Shown: positions 39,801 to 51,561, counted from the stretch's first letter. The stretch is DNA of 64,000 bases from Istiophorus platypterus (GCA_016859345.1 CM029126.1:6925027-6989026), one strand, 5' to 3'. Numbers and translations: made by a program. Notes: a model not told the origin generated them from the letters alone.

Positions 39801-42626
39801 ATTTTAGTGTAGACATGAGAAACCAGGCTTTCCAAAGCAAAAATAATTTCCCTCTGATCCCATGATTTAGCACTAATGAAATATCAACACAGGTGTCCTC
39901 ATTTACCTGTAATTTTGCTTTAAGACGGTGATATTGACGAGTTGTCATCACAGCGCAGCAGCACGGGGATAACAGGGCGCCCGTTTAACGCCAATAAGCT
40001 GTCCGACAACAGGAGCAGACAAAGTATGTTAATGAGAGCAAATAGACTGTGAGCTCGGCTATAGTTGACCGCAAAATGCTGTTGACGTTTAACAACCAAA
40101 AGAGGATGGAGATGAGAACGTCTCAGTGTGGACAGAGATCTTTATAAACATGACTTCTTTTTTTTTTTTGTTTTTACCTGGCACGCTGTGGGCGCACCGC
40201 CCGTCTCCCTGACCTCTGACATTAGTAAGTCCGAGATAATCATGTATGTTTTTGCCATCTCGGGGGAAATAATAGCTTGTCAGAGAAACTATTTTCTCTC
40301 CATTACCTTAACATAAACTGTCCTTGGAAGTTTATGAAAGGGTCCCGGAGAGCGTAGAAGAGTCGGGGCGATACGGCATCAGGGAAAGCAAGACGCAGAA
40401 GTACTTAGACGAGCCTTTACCAGCAAGAGAGGGCTGTTAATAGAGTATAATGGGCCCCGGCAGGAGGTCTCTGTTATTTATGGACTGTTAGGTTTCACTA
40501 TTAGCACAAGGTGAGACAGAGCGGATGTGTGGTGGAGGGCTGAGTTGCATGTTTTTATCCTGAGGGACATGGGGGAAAAAAATGCCTCTTTTGAGGGCTG
40601 AGTCACTAGATGTGACGTTGAGTTGTGTTAACTCTCTTTTTCTGCCCCCCCCCCCAGGCCAGTAGAGAGTGACAACACCCTGAGGATCAAGAACGAGAAG
40701 ACGCGCTCGCTGCTGCTGTTCACCAACGTGACGGAGAAACACTTTGGCAACTACACCTGCTTCGCCTCGAACCGTCTGGGCGCTTCCAACGCCAGCATGC
40801 TGCTCTTCCGTAAGTCGTGGGACGGGACGGGACGGGATGGGACAGCGCGTGCGCCGTCGTCGTCGTTGTTGTCGTCGTCGTCATTGTCGTCGCGCCGTCG
40901 TCGTCGTAGGCGAAGCCGAGCTTTAAACAAACACACGTGCACGCTTAAGATTTGTCCCGTGAGTCCTTCGGTCAACACGCAAAGAGCTTAAACAGACATG
41001 ACACAGAACGATACATATGCAACGGCGCACTGTTTTTCCCTCTTCGCCGCCGTCTCATTTTTGCTCTGCACGCAGCGCAGCATTTTCTCAGCACTCTCCT
41101 CCCGCCTTTTCCCCATTTTCGTTATTCTACGCCCCATTAAAGCTTTGCTTGCCTGTATCACCGTCGCCCTCCCCCTCCCTCCCTCCCGCTCTCACATATT
41201 CACGCTCTCAACCCCCCTATCCATGCACATTCCTGCACACATCCAGGCTGCCTCCGTTCTCCGTCCCGTTGCCCGAGAAGTTGTCATTTCTCTCCGAGAC
41301 CAGTTCGCATTAACCGTCCCCGATGAGCGATTCCCTACCCTTCCATTTCCCGGCAGCTCCCCCGCTCCTTTTTAGTGCATTCGGCATTACCATCTTAAGT
41401 GAGTCCTTCATCTATCCCCTTTCTTCTTTCGTTCCTTTACCCATTATCTCAGCCAGTCTCCCTTCAATGACTCACTCTCCTGTCAGGCCCATACATCTTC
41501 CTGCTCTCTTTTTCCACCAGCGCTGCCACTTCTGTCAGCCTATCTCTCCATCATCTGTCCTTCTGCCTCCTCTTTCCTCCCTAATCTACTCTTGCCATCG
41601 TTTGAACACAACAAAGCTCCCTCTCTGTTCTGGACCAGCCATGGAAAAGCCGAACCATAATCGGATACTTTTGTGGGGTTTCTATTCTTACGCTGTCCGC
41701 GGCTGTCATTGCCTACCCTGACTTTGTCTCTTTGTTCGCCATTTTAAAGGTGCCACGTGTAGCTTTTTAGCATCAACAAATCACTATCGCATCAAATTTG
41801 GCACATTATCGTAATTACCCTCAACCAGTAGGCCCATTACCGAGACCGTCGGCAGTCGGTGCTTTTCGCTTTACGCCGTTCGCTGTACACTTGTCCTTTC
41901 AACCACGATGATGTTTTGTTTCCGAAATACAATATTCATGATGATATACTGATTAATATTAAATAAGATGAAAACTGACTTTTGTTTTGCTTTCTCCAGA
42001 ACCATTACTAGGTAATTACTACAGCATTTAATGGCTTTGTAACTCGAGACCAACCATATACGACTTTGACAGTACAGTATGTCACTGCCTACCCTATTTT
42101 CCCCTATTTTAAGTACCCAATGGTTTTAAATGGGATCCAAATGCAAAGCCATTTTCATTATATATTAAAGAAATGTGTGTATTTAAAGTCCCCTCCACAA
42201 AGCAACGCTTTATAAAACCATTTCAAAGGTAGAATGAGCGTAAACCTGTTGGATTATAAGAAATGCATTTTTAATTTTGAGACACGCTATATGATTTTTG
42301 TAAAAAAGAAAAAAAAATAAAAAAACAGGCCAACCCCTAATTGTTTACAGTAATTAAACCAAGTTATCATAATTAAGTCGGTTAATTAATTGTAATGTGT
42401 TTAAAAGCACAAACATCTGGCAGTGTCGGTAGCTTCCTGTGTGCTTTAAACTGTGTCCTATCTCTCTCCTCTTGTCCCCTCGCCTCCTCCTTCCTCGTGC
42501 CGTTCCCTCCGTCTCCGTGCAGGACCGGGGGCCATACAGGGGCGAGGGACCGGGCTACATGCAGGCATGAGCGTCGGCTTGTGCGTTTGGGCCTCTCTCT
42601 CCGCTCTCCTCCTGCTGAAGGTGTAA
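27304..42626 (+). CDS. iglon5: IgLON family member 5-like GPI-anchored adhesion molecule (gene span, 5' exon missing)
   Basis: Seven coding exons (27304-27382, 30383-30615, 32369-32488, 39082-39213, 39498-39618, 40658-40809, 42523-42626) join in frame with GT/AG borders, giving about 313 residues without the signal peptide. There are three Ig domains, each with its cysteine pair (RCRID/YTCTF, YCLAVG/YECITN, LRCEAM/YTCFAS). Several N-glycosylation sequons (NIT, NRS, NIS, NVT, NYT, NAS) are present. The C-terminal hydrophobic tail is typical of a GPI signal. Introns split domains 1 and 3 in phase 2, and domain borders in phase 1, as in IgLON genes. VPARIVNIS, CLAVGRPEPTVTW, CEAMAVPPA and NRLGAS favour IGLON5 over LSAMP, OPCML, NTM or NEGR1. 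The family acts as neuronal surface homo- and heterophilic adhesion proteins. The first exon is not visible, so the true start is unknown. Confidence 0.9.
27383..30382 (+). other. iglon5 intron within Ig domain 1
   Basis: Intron of 3.0 kb. It contains an (ATAA)n array at 27781-27819, a C run with a short CA array at 28551-28582, and an (ATA)n run at 30069-30090. No second gene or recognisable element was seen. The end reads 'gtcccctcgcag'. Confidence 0.7.
27775..27819. repeat. (ATAA)n microsatellite
   Basis: About ten AAAT units following a short AT run, inside the intron. Confidence 0.95.
30383..30615 (+). CDS. iglon5: iglon5 exon: remainder of Ig domain 1
   Basis: Encodes (R)CRIDEEVTHKAWLNRSNIL through DEGPYTCTFQ to HVYLIVQ. 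The motifs AWLNRSNIL, DKWSLDKRV and the DEGxYTC Ig signature are diagnostic for IgLON domain 1. The exon enters in phase 2, completing the AGA arginine codon, and ends with a single G (phase 1). The donor reads 'gtcggc', which departs from the usual gtragt. No better donor keeps the frame, so it is taken as real. Confidence 0.92.
30616..32368 (+). other. iglon5 intron between Ig domains 1 and 2
   Basis: Intron of about 1.75 kb. A-rich patches occur at 31129-31160 and 31860-31886. No gene or named element was recognised. The acceptor is 'cttgtttttcag'. Confidence 0.7.
32369..32488 (+). CDS. iglon5: iglon5 exon: first half of Ig domain 2
   Basis: Encodes (V)PARIVNISKNVSVNEGEN, then VNLYCLAVGRPEPTVTWKDQ. 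VPARIVNIS and CLAVGRPEPTVTW are almost identical to what I recall of mammalian IGLON5. The exon is phase 1 at both ends; donor 'gtaagc'. Confidence 0.93.
32489..39081 (+). other. iglon5 intron within Ig domain 2, 6.6 kb
   Basis: The largest intron inside the domain-encoding part. It holds a CA array at 33809-33841, an interrupted AAAC/AGAC tract at 34870-34908, poly(T) patches, a G run at 37222-37239, and GC-rich unique sequence at 36895-37090 and 37485-37760. The latter two contain short direct repeats and many CpGs and are candidate regulatory DNA. No other gene was recognised. Confidence 0.65.
33809..33841. repeat. (CA)n microsatellite
   Basis: CA array in the intron, followed by CA-rich imperfect sequence to about 33945. 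Confidence 0.95.
39082..39213 (+). CDS. iglon5: iglon5 exon: second half of Ig domain 2
   Basis: Encodes (Y)GLVSEGEFLDITEIKRQQ, then AEDYECITNNGVAPPDQRKV and KVTVN. The AEDYEC motif supplies the second cysteine of domain 2, and KVTVN(Y) is the IgLON domain 2-3 linker. Enters and leaves in phase 1; acceptor 'gtgtcaatag', donor 'gtgagt'. Confidence 0.93.
39498..39618 (+). CDS. iglon5: iglon5 exon: first half of Ig domain 3
   Basis: Encodes (Y)PPMITDMKNMPAHLGKTA, then ILRCEAMAVPPASFEWYRDD and H. CEAMAVPPA followed by F(E/Q)WY is the IGLON5-type version of domain 3. The exon enters in phase 1 and leaves in phase 2 (AG); donor 'gtgaga'. The preceding intron, 39214-39497, is only 284 bases. Confidence 0.93.
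39619..40657 (+). other. iglon5 intron within Ig domain 3
   Basis: Intron of about 1.0 kb ending in the C-rich acceptor 'tctgcccccccccccag'. No other feature was recognised. Confidence 0.7.
40658..40809 (+). CDS. iglon5: iglon5 exon: second half of Ig domain 3
   Basis: Encodes (R)PVESDNTLRIKNEKTRS, then LLLFTNVTEKHFGNYTCFAS and NRLGASNASMLLF. NVTEKHFGNYTC and NRLGA(S)NAS are the classic IgLON domain 3 ending, with three glycosylation sequons. Enters in phase 2 and leaves with one C (phase 1); donor 'gtaagt'. Confidence 0.94.
40810..42522 (+). other. iglon5 last intron
   Basis: Intron of 1.7 kb. A GTC/CGT-rich simple tract (40855-40910) begins about 45 bases after the donor. The remainder is pyrimidine-rich with no gene. 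The acceptor is 'gtctccgtgcag'. Confidence 0.7.
40855..40910. repeat. Imperfect (GTC)n trinucleotide tract
   Basis: GTC/CGT repeats rich in CpG, just inside the last iglon5 intron. Confidence 0.85.
42523..42626 (+). CDS. iglon5: iglon5 last coding exon: GPI-anchor signal
   Basis: Completes an arginine codon and encodes PGAIQGRGTGLHAGMSVGLC, then VWASLSALLLLKV and a TAA stop at 42624-42626. The short hydrophilic spacer after domain 3, followed by a hydrophobic run to the very C-terminus without charged tail, is typical of a GPI attachment signal. The likely cleavage site is around the HAG residues, by inference. The R-P-G start matches other IgLON last exons. Confidence 0.88.
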
Positions 42627-42900
42627 AAGATCGAGCTCCATCCGGAATTGTCCCTAATAGCCGCCCCCCACCCACCCACCCACCCAACACCAACCCCCCC
42701 TCCCTCCCTCCCTCCCCACCCCTCTACGGAAGGAAGAAGGAAATGAAATTCTTTAATTACGAACCCATCACTGTGAACAAAAAGAATATGCATTATCCCA
42801 GGAGCCACTGAGTCATTGCATCAAACACATGACCCCCCCCTCTAAAAAAAACCCCAGCACCCTCAATTCAGTTTTGAGGTCAACTCATTGTCATTATCTC

Positions 42901-42904
<4 letters not shown>

Positions 42905-42946
<42 letters not shown>

Positions 42947-42950
42947 ACAC
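42905..42950. repeat. (CT)n microsatellite
   Basis: CT array with one TTT interruption. Confidence 0.95.
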
Positions 42951-43319
42951 ACACAGTCTCTCTCGCTCATTGTCTCCCAGAAGGCCTTGCAGATCTGTCT
43001 GACTCGGTACTTCCCTCCTCACCTTGTTGTCCCTTCATTATTACCACTGGGCTGATGTTGATAGAGAGTGTATATTAATGATTATTGTGTCGGTCACCTA
43101 TGAGAAAAAAAAAGATAATCTAACAACTGGACGATCATTTATGTAAGATACTACATAGACTAATGACTGACCTACAATGTTTGCCTTATGGAAATTATAC
43201 ATAAAAATCACGATATTATGGTGGATATTTATGGAAATGATAATGTGGTCATGTGACCTTTTGAAAAATGTCCGATTGGTGGCCATGTGAGTCGTGACCC
43301 TTTGATCACACGCACACCT

Positions 43320-43337
43320 ACACACACACACCTACAC

Positions 43338-43384
<47 letters not shown>
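43320..43384. repeat. (CA)n microsatellite
   Basis: CA array preceded by CACACCTA variants. Confidence 0.95.
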
Positions 43385-43385
<1 letters not shown>

Positions 43386-44207
43386 CTGGCTTTTTGGTTT
43401 TACCTGTGTAGCAGTGGAGCTGCTATGAATGATGTCAAAATCTCTTTAAAAAAAAAAAAAAAAAAAAGGGTGGGTGGTGACGGCGCCAGTCTTAACTACC
43501 CCTTTCTGTAATTTGGGGGGTTTATACCGAGGGTTCGCATGTAGACCCCCTCACTACCCAGACCTTTTTAGCTAGCCCTGCCCCTCCGTTCAACGTGCTC
43601 TGTCCAGTCGACCTTCGCATCGCTATGGTGTTCTCTGCTCCGTGTGCCCCCCCCCCTTCCCCCGCCACCACCACCAACACCGCCACCTCTCCCTCCCTCC
43701 CTCCCCCAGTGTAAATATATATGGTATGCAGTACAGAGGCCACGCCGGCGACCCCGGGTCCCCCGGGTCCCCCGGCGCCGGACAACATCTCCCATCAGCC
43801 TCGACTGTGCTCCGGTCTTTCTGGGGCAGCAAGAGACTGACCAGTGACAACGATGTCTTCTGTTTCAAAGCTGCAGCTCCATCTTCTGTGTCGCTTGTTG
43901 ATAGCATGTACCGGTTAGAGATGTTCCTGTTGTGAGTCCCACACTCCCTCCCTCCCCCTCCCCCTCCCCCCTCCCTGCACTGTGTCTGTTTTACTCTGCA
44001 AGGTTATCTGCTTTTACTTTTTTGGTGTTAATAATACTACCGATGATGATGTTAATAAGTATTTGAATAACTATGAATAGTAATTCCATGTGAGAAAAAA
44101 AAAAAATGAACCAATCTGATGGTAATGAGACGTGCGTGGGAAAAATAATTTTTTTGTACTTTACTCTGAGAAGTCACACACACTGAACGACTACCGTGGA
44201 AAAAAAA

Positions 44208-44240
44208 CAAACAAACAAACAAACAAACAAACAAACAAAA
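44208..44240. repeat. (AAAC)n microsatellite
   Basis: Eight or so AAAC units followed by an A run. Confidence 0.95.
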
Positions 44241-46587
44241 AAAAAAGGGTTGTAAAGTTTTCGAAGTGATGTGCTCTATTTTGCCATGACAAGCTTTTTA
44301 AAAACACATTTGAAACAGTCTGAAGGATTATTTCATCCCAATCCAGAAGCAGTGAATGACGATGTAATTTATAATTTCTAACAGTTTCTGTATTGGACTT
44401 TCTTTGTCATGCTGTTAAGTGCATCGCACACACATATTTACAGCACATTTAACCACCCGTCATAGTGTCTTTCTCCCCGACCGGCTAGAAAAATGATTTG
44501 GATCCACGTCAGTCTCCGGCCATGGCTGTAAGTCAGTTCTTGTTCAGCCAGACCACAGGGAGATAAAGATGTAATTAGCCATTGCCTGTGGCTGGCTAAG
44601 TGATGGAGCCCGGGCTCCACCTGCCCCCCCCCCGACCCCCACCCCCCCACGCCAGCCAGTGATGGCCCCCATAAATCAAGCTCAATCCTGCCACTGACAG
44701 GAATCCTCTTCAAGGACAACCTCGCCTTGGTGCCCCAGTACTCCCTGCGGCGTGTACCTGTGGCATGCAGGCACGGCCACCGCGAAACCCCCATGGCACA
44801 ATTATCCAGCCACTTTCCCCCCCGTACAGCACAAACAGTGGGAGGTAAGCCCTAACTCCAAAAGCGGTGGCGCTCCTTTCTCCGCTAGAACACTGTTCCA
44901 CTCACATGCAGCGACTATATGCAAATTCGCCATAAAGAGCCTGCACGGAGAGATGAGTTTACCCCGGCTGAACCCTGACTACTGCGACCTTAAAGGGGAA
45001 TTTACTCAGTACTGAATCAGTTGTCTGAATGTGTTTTTGTTTGATTTTGTTTTGAAACCAGCAATAACCCCTAACTCTACTGTGCGAGAGGTATCACATA
45101 TGGTTAAAGCTGTGGTGTAATATCTGGAAAAATTGCCATTAACAAGGTATATCAAATAGGTCTGTTGTTGTACTCTTACTGTGTACAGTACTCTGAAATG
45201 ATTGTGAAACTCTGTTTAAATGGCCCTTAATTTAAAAACACTACATGTTGTACTCAAACAGTCTTGCCCTCTGCGTTGTAGTCAAGTTGTCCGTGTGACT
45301 GACCACACACTGTTTGTGCATGCATCTTGTTGCGCTGAAAAATAATGATGGATTCCATTTCAAGCACAAGGGAAGGTTGTCCGGTCAGTGCTTCTTTTTT
45401 CAGTCTCAGTCACCTTTTCATTTGCTCGTCTTTCATGCTGGGTTTTGTTTTGTTTTTTTTTCTGTTTATCACTTATATACTTGTCCATGTCAGCATCCCA
45501 CTGGGTTTGTCAGTGGCATATAACATCTGTATGTACATAATCTGTCCTTGTTGAAGAAAAAGAACAAAAAAACCAGAAGAAAAGATAAAAAAAAAAAAAA
45601 GACATGGACAAAAAAAAAAAAAACTAACACACTGTCATGTTTCTCAATGTGGGTTTGAAAAAAAAAAAGCACGTTAGTGTTTGTGTATGGGTGGATTTTG
45701 AAAAAAAAAAAAAAAAAAAACAAGCAAACATTGTATGTTGTGTTCAGGTTTATGGGGAAAAAAGGGTCCAGATGGAGGGGAGGACAATATGACTCAAAAT
45801 CCGTGGCGGTGGTCGACAGAATGTGGGCATTTGTAGAGCCAGGCGGCAAAAGAACATGTTTTCGTGAGTCACGATGGATGTAAATGAGTCACACTTGTGG
45901 TGTGAGAGAGGAGGGCGGCGGGAGAGGGTGTGGGCAAGAAGGCAGCAGACCCCCAAACCCCACCAACCCCACCCCCACCCCCACCCCACCCGGGGTTCAC
46001 GTTTCGGCCTTGTTTGTTTTTTTCGGGGGGTAGAGGAGGAGGCTGTCGAGCGAGCACCCGCTCCGACGGGCCCTTGGGAGGATACCCTGACAATGCAAAT
46101 CGAAAAAAGCTGAGAGCCAGAGGGAGATGGGATGACACTAACCAGACAGTGAACTCTCCATTTAGGGGAAGAAGACAGACAGACGCTCACACCGCGTTTC
46201 CAAACTGAGCATTGTGGTCTTCTTCCCAGGGGAAGGAGTACCACACGCTATTTATGGTCGCACAGTGCAATATGAACAGCATTAACATAGCCTTGATCAA
46301 TCACACAAACACAGTCTGGCCTACTTCAAGTGTATAAATAACAGCCCAACAGGGGTTCAGCGAGTTTACACTCCTATAAACAAGAGGTTTGCTCGGCCCC
46401 TAATTGCATTTGGCTCAACCTGATGAGAAAGTGTTGATTGGCTCCATCAGCTGAAGGTTATGATAATAGGTTTTTACAGAATCTGTGTTAATGGGGTGGC
46501 ACAAAACTATTGTTTAGATCTCAAAGAAGTAGCACCAATTGCCATTTTACAGTACATAGCATCGCATTGCACTTTATAGCTGTACTT

Positions 46588-46589
<2 letters not shown>

Positions 46590-46618
<29 letters not shown>
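46590..46618. repeat. Poly(T) tract
   Basis: About 29 T residues. This may be the reverse-strand poly(A) of an old retroposed sequence, but no body was recognised. Confidence 0.9.
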
Positions 46619-46621
<3 letters not shown>

Positions 46622-48107
46622 AGTGGTAAGATTCGATTAATCTGTTTACATGTGTGATAGTTAGAGAAAGAGCTGAATTTAAACAGTTTGTGAATGAATG
46701 AATGAATGAAAGTTTTTGATTTTTTTTTTTTGGTTGTTTTTTTCTGTAGAGTTATAAAATTAGTTTTAGGGACAGGGATTGTAAAATACTTTGAGAAAAA
46801 AAACACTTAACACATTCAGATCACTGTGCCTTTGCCAAGAGGAGTCAGGTAAGCTCTTAAGAGTGCGAGGACAGACACCGCGCATTGTTCCCGAAAACGA
46901 TTACGGTGCTTTAAAAGGCATGCCTGTAGAATAGAATAAAAAAAAAGATTATAAGAAGAAATGTAACCCTGGAGAAAGTTTGAATGTACCTCTTTCTTTC
47001 ATTTTATACGTGGCGGCAGGGCTCGGGCTCGAGCTCCCGCCGCTCCTACAACACCCTCGTTACGTGCAACAGATCCCAGACACACCTTCAATACAGAGTG
47101 CAATGGTTAATCGATACATTTGACTGAATGGCTTTGGAATAGAGCAATTTCTCCCCGGCCTGCCTTACCAGGTCCCTAGAAGCTGAATTGATCAAGTATC
47201 TATAGACCAGCCTTAGAACAGAGAGCATAATTCATCATGCCTGATACAAGACACCCCTAATTGCACATCGATTTTAGGCCCTTCTCTGAAACTATTTGGG
47301 CTTGCTGTAATGTCAGCTCAGTAAACTGTGTGGTCAGAGCTATGGTTCAGATCTGGGGAATGAAGAATTAATCATTTGTTTTTCTTCTCAAGCCGATCCA
47401 GGCTGGCACTTGTTTGTTTCCCTACATAATGTAGTGTTAACCAACATGCTCCCTGGGCTTTTACTCTGCATGTGCAATCCGGCGAGGGCCGCAGTGTTAC
47501 ACTATATTTCATTAGCAACGACGGCAAATGTAACTTGATCATTTCGTGGCTGTGATTGTCTGCAGCCGTAGATACTATTCATCTAGGGGCTTATGTCTGG
47601 ATATAGAACGCACAAAGATAAGGTGTGAGAATGCAATGCACGGTAAGAAATTATATGTAAGATATGATAATTCAGTAATACAAGAAACTGCCAACATTGC
47701 AGCTTCAGAATCAGTACACCAAAAGGATATCCAACGCAGAGTGACTATTATTTATAAATGATTATCGCTGCTCTAAATCCCCTGCTCGCGTCCTTTACAG
47801 CAAAGCATGCCTAATTCCCATATATTATCCTAATTATCCATTGTTTACCGACTATCTACAGGCTCATTCAGTTCTCATGGGCAAAGTCAATGTTGCAATT
47901 CTATTAAGGGCCCAGCACTTTTCCATTACCACAGCTAATGGGTACATTAGTATACAGCATGCTAGAGAGGACGGTGACGTGGAAAGGCCCCGTAACGTTG
48001 AGCGAGGGTACGCGTCAGGTGCGTGAAATGACGTCAGATTTGATCGATGAGGAGTCACCTGACGGTCGGAAGCTCCAGGTCCAGGATTCATTAACTGCAC
48101 ATAAAGC

Positions 48108-48109
<2 letters not shown>

Positions 48110-48173
<64 letters not shown>

Positions 48174-48199
48174 TACAGATAGATAGATAGATAAATAGA
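48110..48199. repeat. (AGAT)n tetranucleotide microsatellite
   Basis: About 20 AGAT units with two small interruptions near the right end. Confidence 0.97.
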
Positions 48200-49005
48200 G
48201 TTGTCTTGCAATAGTAATGAGGTGAAAATAGTTAAAATAGATTCCTTATGCATATCATTTAGTTCAGGTGCTCTGTATATATTCAAAGCCTCAGCCTGCA
48301 GCAAAGATGTTGGGCCACAGAGCCAGCAGCCCTCGCCCTTGCCCCCGCCGCGACCACAGATGCCGTCTTGTCAATCAGTCACCTCCCTAAGAACAGGAGC
48401 ATCTGGCTAATTAACAGCGCGTTCTTCTTCACCAGTCGAGCAACGGCGACGTTCACGCGGGCCGCGCCGAGCACACAATGGAGGCATCTCGCCCACCATG
48501 TCTCCCCTAGTCATTAAGTCGCCCACCTCACATCTCCGACGTAGAAAGAGTTCCCATTACATGGCCTCGCTGAATCACCGGCCCACGCCTGGCATTTTCC
48601 CTGTCAATCAGCCACGGGGTAAATATTGGTTGTGGCACCGAGGACTGACAGTGGGGAAAACGTGGCTTTCTCTCACGAGTGACGGCGCCAACTGGTGTTT
48701 TTCGTGCTGATTTATATTGCGGTTATGAGACGGTACGGACGCTGGGGCTGCGGCGAAGCCGCCGATGCCGAGTGTCTTATTACTGCGGAAGGTGGGATGT
48801 GTGACAGGATGTGGGAAAGTGGCTGGTCGTGCGCTGTGTGCCTCGAGAGGGCAATGACCATGAGCAGACTGCAGGAACCCCTCATTGCAGGGGGAATTGG
48901 AAAATGTCTCATTTTGAAGCTAATAACGAATTTTACCAGAAGGGAACCCACCGCATGTAATTGAGGGAATGAGTTGGCTTAGGTTAGTGTTGAATGTGGA
49001 ACAAC

Positions 49006-49009
<4 letters not shown>

Positions 49010-49058
<49 letters not shown>
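49010..49058. repeat. (CT)n microsatellite
   Basis: Pure CT array of about 24 units. Confidence 0.97.
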
Positions 49059-49060
<2 letters not shown>

Positions 49061-51561
49061 CTTCATTTCTACTCACTCTCTCTGCACAAACACACACACA
49101 CATTTACTTTCCTTCATTCTCCATGTCCTCCATTTCTTTTTCCTTTTGTATGGAGATAACCTGTAAGAAGTTCTGCCCCCCCCCCAGGTACTCCAGGTTT
49201 TCCCACTCTGCCATCACTGATATAAATGGTGCATTTGTACGTGTGTGTGTGAGTGTGTGTGTTTGCGTGCGTACCAGCGCTTCTATGTGCAAGTACGCGT
49301 TGAGCTCCACGATGAGCGACCCACGCGAGCGCTTACCAGAGCGCGTGCGCCTGCACGCCCTGATCTGCATCTTCGGTTCGATCGTGACACGGACCCGAAT
49401 CGCTGGCGTTTGTTCCATTTGTCACAAATCTCATCAACGGGAACACACAAGGCCGAAAAACAAGACACAAAAACTGAAAAACAAAACAAAAAAAAAGAAA
49501 CAATCAAAGGAATAAAACATTTGTCTTCCACACTGACAGATGTTCGGTCTTGTGAAGCGATGATTGTACTTCTTTTTGATTAGTTTTAGTTGCAACTTGT
49601 CGTCTTTGACTCTTATTTCAGTGTGTCTCCTTTTTTTTTTTTTTTTTTTTTTTTTTTCAAAATCCATCTAGTGAGGTTTAAAATGATATCAAATGGAGGG
49701 AGACAAAAAAATAATGATAATAAAAATCCGTTTTGTTTTTAACAGAACTCACTGTGTGTACTTCTTTGCTGGAAGTGGGGCTCTGCGTTGGCCCCTGTGG
49801 TTAGAAAGAAGGTTATGTCGGGCGAGTTGCTTCGGCTTTGCTTCGGGCTTCCTGCTTAGTAAAGAGTCTCTGCTTTTGTTGCGTTCCCAGGTTTTTCTCA
49901 AAATTTTTTTTTTCTTGTTGTTGTTGCTGTTGTTGTTGTTTTTTATTAAAATGTCTGAATGTCTGGTTTGATGAGACACTGTCAGAATAAATGGCTTATA
50001 TCAAATTACTTGCCGACAAACAGAGTATATGTTATTAGTGGGTAATAACTTCATAATAGAAATGGTCTTGGGTCTTCATTAGCATGCGAAGATGTCATTC
50101 AACTAGTTTGTCACGGTACATTTTGATTAAAACGGGCTGTTTGGTTGTTTTTAGTGTTCAGCTCTAGCTGGATTGTAGCCAGAAATTAGAGACCTTATAC
50201 ACTGGAGGACGCTCTACAATTGTCCCCCTGTTGTCACTGACAAACATCTGTGTCTGCTCATCTTCAACTTCAACACACCTGCACATATTTATTCATTGAG
50301 TATCAAACAAATCAATAATGACATTGGGGAGCCAATTATCCATTATGTTAATAAATCACAATAACAAAATTCTAAATCTTAAACCCGTCCAGAGTGACTT
50401 TATTTAACTATCAAGTTGTTTTCTACTCCAATTTAGCAGATGAATAAAAATAGATCCTGTAAAAAAAATTTTCAACAAAAGTCCCAATCACGCCGTGTAA
50501 AAGAACATATTTAAAAATACATGTCCTGTTAGGACACTAGTTATCCTGGGGATTCAGTAACACTTGACTTTGCATTAGGACATGCAGGTACTTTGAATGT
50601 GTTATCTAATAAGTAAATGAGGCTGCTATTTGACAGAAGTGGGTTGTTCTACCAGTTATGTAGATGTCGCTCTCTGAGCTATGCTAGTTCTCTGTTACAA
50701 AAAATATCTTTGGTTTTGGGGGGGGGGGGGGTTGTTTATTGTCAAATCGGGTCACATCTGTTTTTCTCTGTATTTAAAAAAGAAACTAAAAAGTGGATCA
50801 CGGGGTGGATTTCCTGTAGTCTTCAATTTAGAGCGACAGGTTTAAGGCAGACCTCCCCCCCCCAGGTTGAACTTTTCAAACTTGTGTTTTTCTTGTCTTG
50901 ATGGTGAGGATTGCACCTACCATTGTTTAATTCATTAAACTGTAGCTAATTGGGCCACTCAGGAAAAATTAATATTTACAACTACTGCTCGGTTTTGGAA
51001 TATGTCAACACAGGCAGTGAAATGCTGCAAAAACTCCTAAAAAAAATAAAGAAAGAAGGAATGTGTTACTTCTGAGTTCCTTTTTTTATGTTCAGTGGTT
51101 TTACTTAACTGTCTGTAAGTACAAACCTTCATTGGCTCGAGCTTTACCTGCAAAAAAGAAAAAAAAATTACATTCATTCCTCTGGTAATAAGTAAAAGTA
51201 ATTACATTAGATAGAAATCTTACAAATCAGGTCTTTTTTGTGATGATTTATAGAGCTTCAGGGCAAATGCAAAGGGGGATCGGAAACCTGTTGTGAACCT
51301 GTAGGGGGCTAACTGTTGCACCGTGGTTTCAGTCAGCACGCAGACCGATCGCCCGTTTCTTCGCCGAGACACTGACATATGTAGTTTTTTCACCCCAGCG
51401 GTCTCTGAGATTCGGGGTTTCTGTCGAAGCGTGACCTATTAATGAGCCATAACCACCAACCGTAGAGCGCGACGAGGAAACAGGCTGACGCCGTCAGGGG
51501 CGTCAAACCCGAGACCACCTGAGATGTTACTTTGCCGCTTGGAGTGCGGAGCCAAAGCAGC

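Larger units (their letters stand above)
42627..51561. other. iglon5 3' UTR and intergenic DNA
   Basis: IgLON transcripts usually have long 3' UTRs, so the first part is probably transcribed, but its end is not clear. AATAAA occurs at 46935-46940, 49511-49516 and 49986-49991. Simple sequence fills much of the stretch: CCCA/CCCT near 42668-42720, CT at 42905-42950, CA at 43320-43384, AAAC at 44208-44240, poly(T) at 46590-46618, AGAT at 48110-48199, CT at 49010-49058, poly(T) at 49629-49657. A frame at 43707-43935 after a strong acceptor-like tract and a CpG-dense patch at 49285-49410 are noted as findings. No other gene is supported. Confidence 0.5.

Noticed and set aside
27304..42626. Assignment to LSAMP, OPCML, NTM or NEGR1
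   Set aside because: Domain 2 and 3 motifs (VPARIVNIS, CEAMAVPPA, NRLGAS) fit IGLON5 better, though a phylogeny would be needed to be certain.
48110..48199. Regular repeats as a CRISPR-like array
   Set aside because: It is a plain AGAT tetranucleotide microsatellite without spacers in a vertebrate genome.
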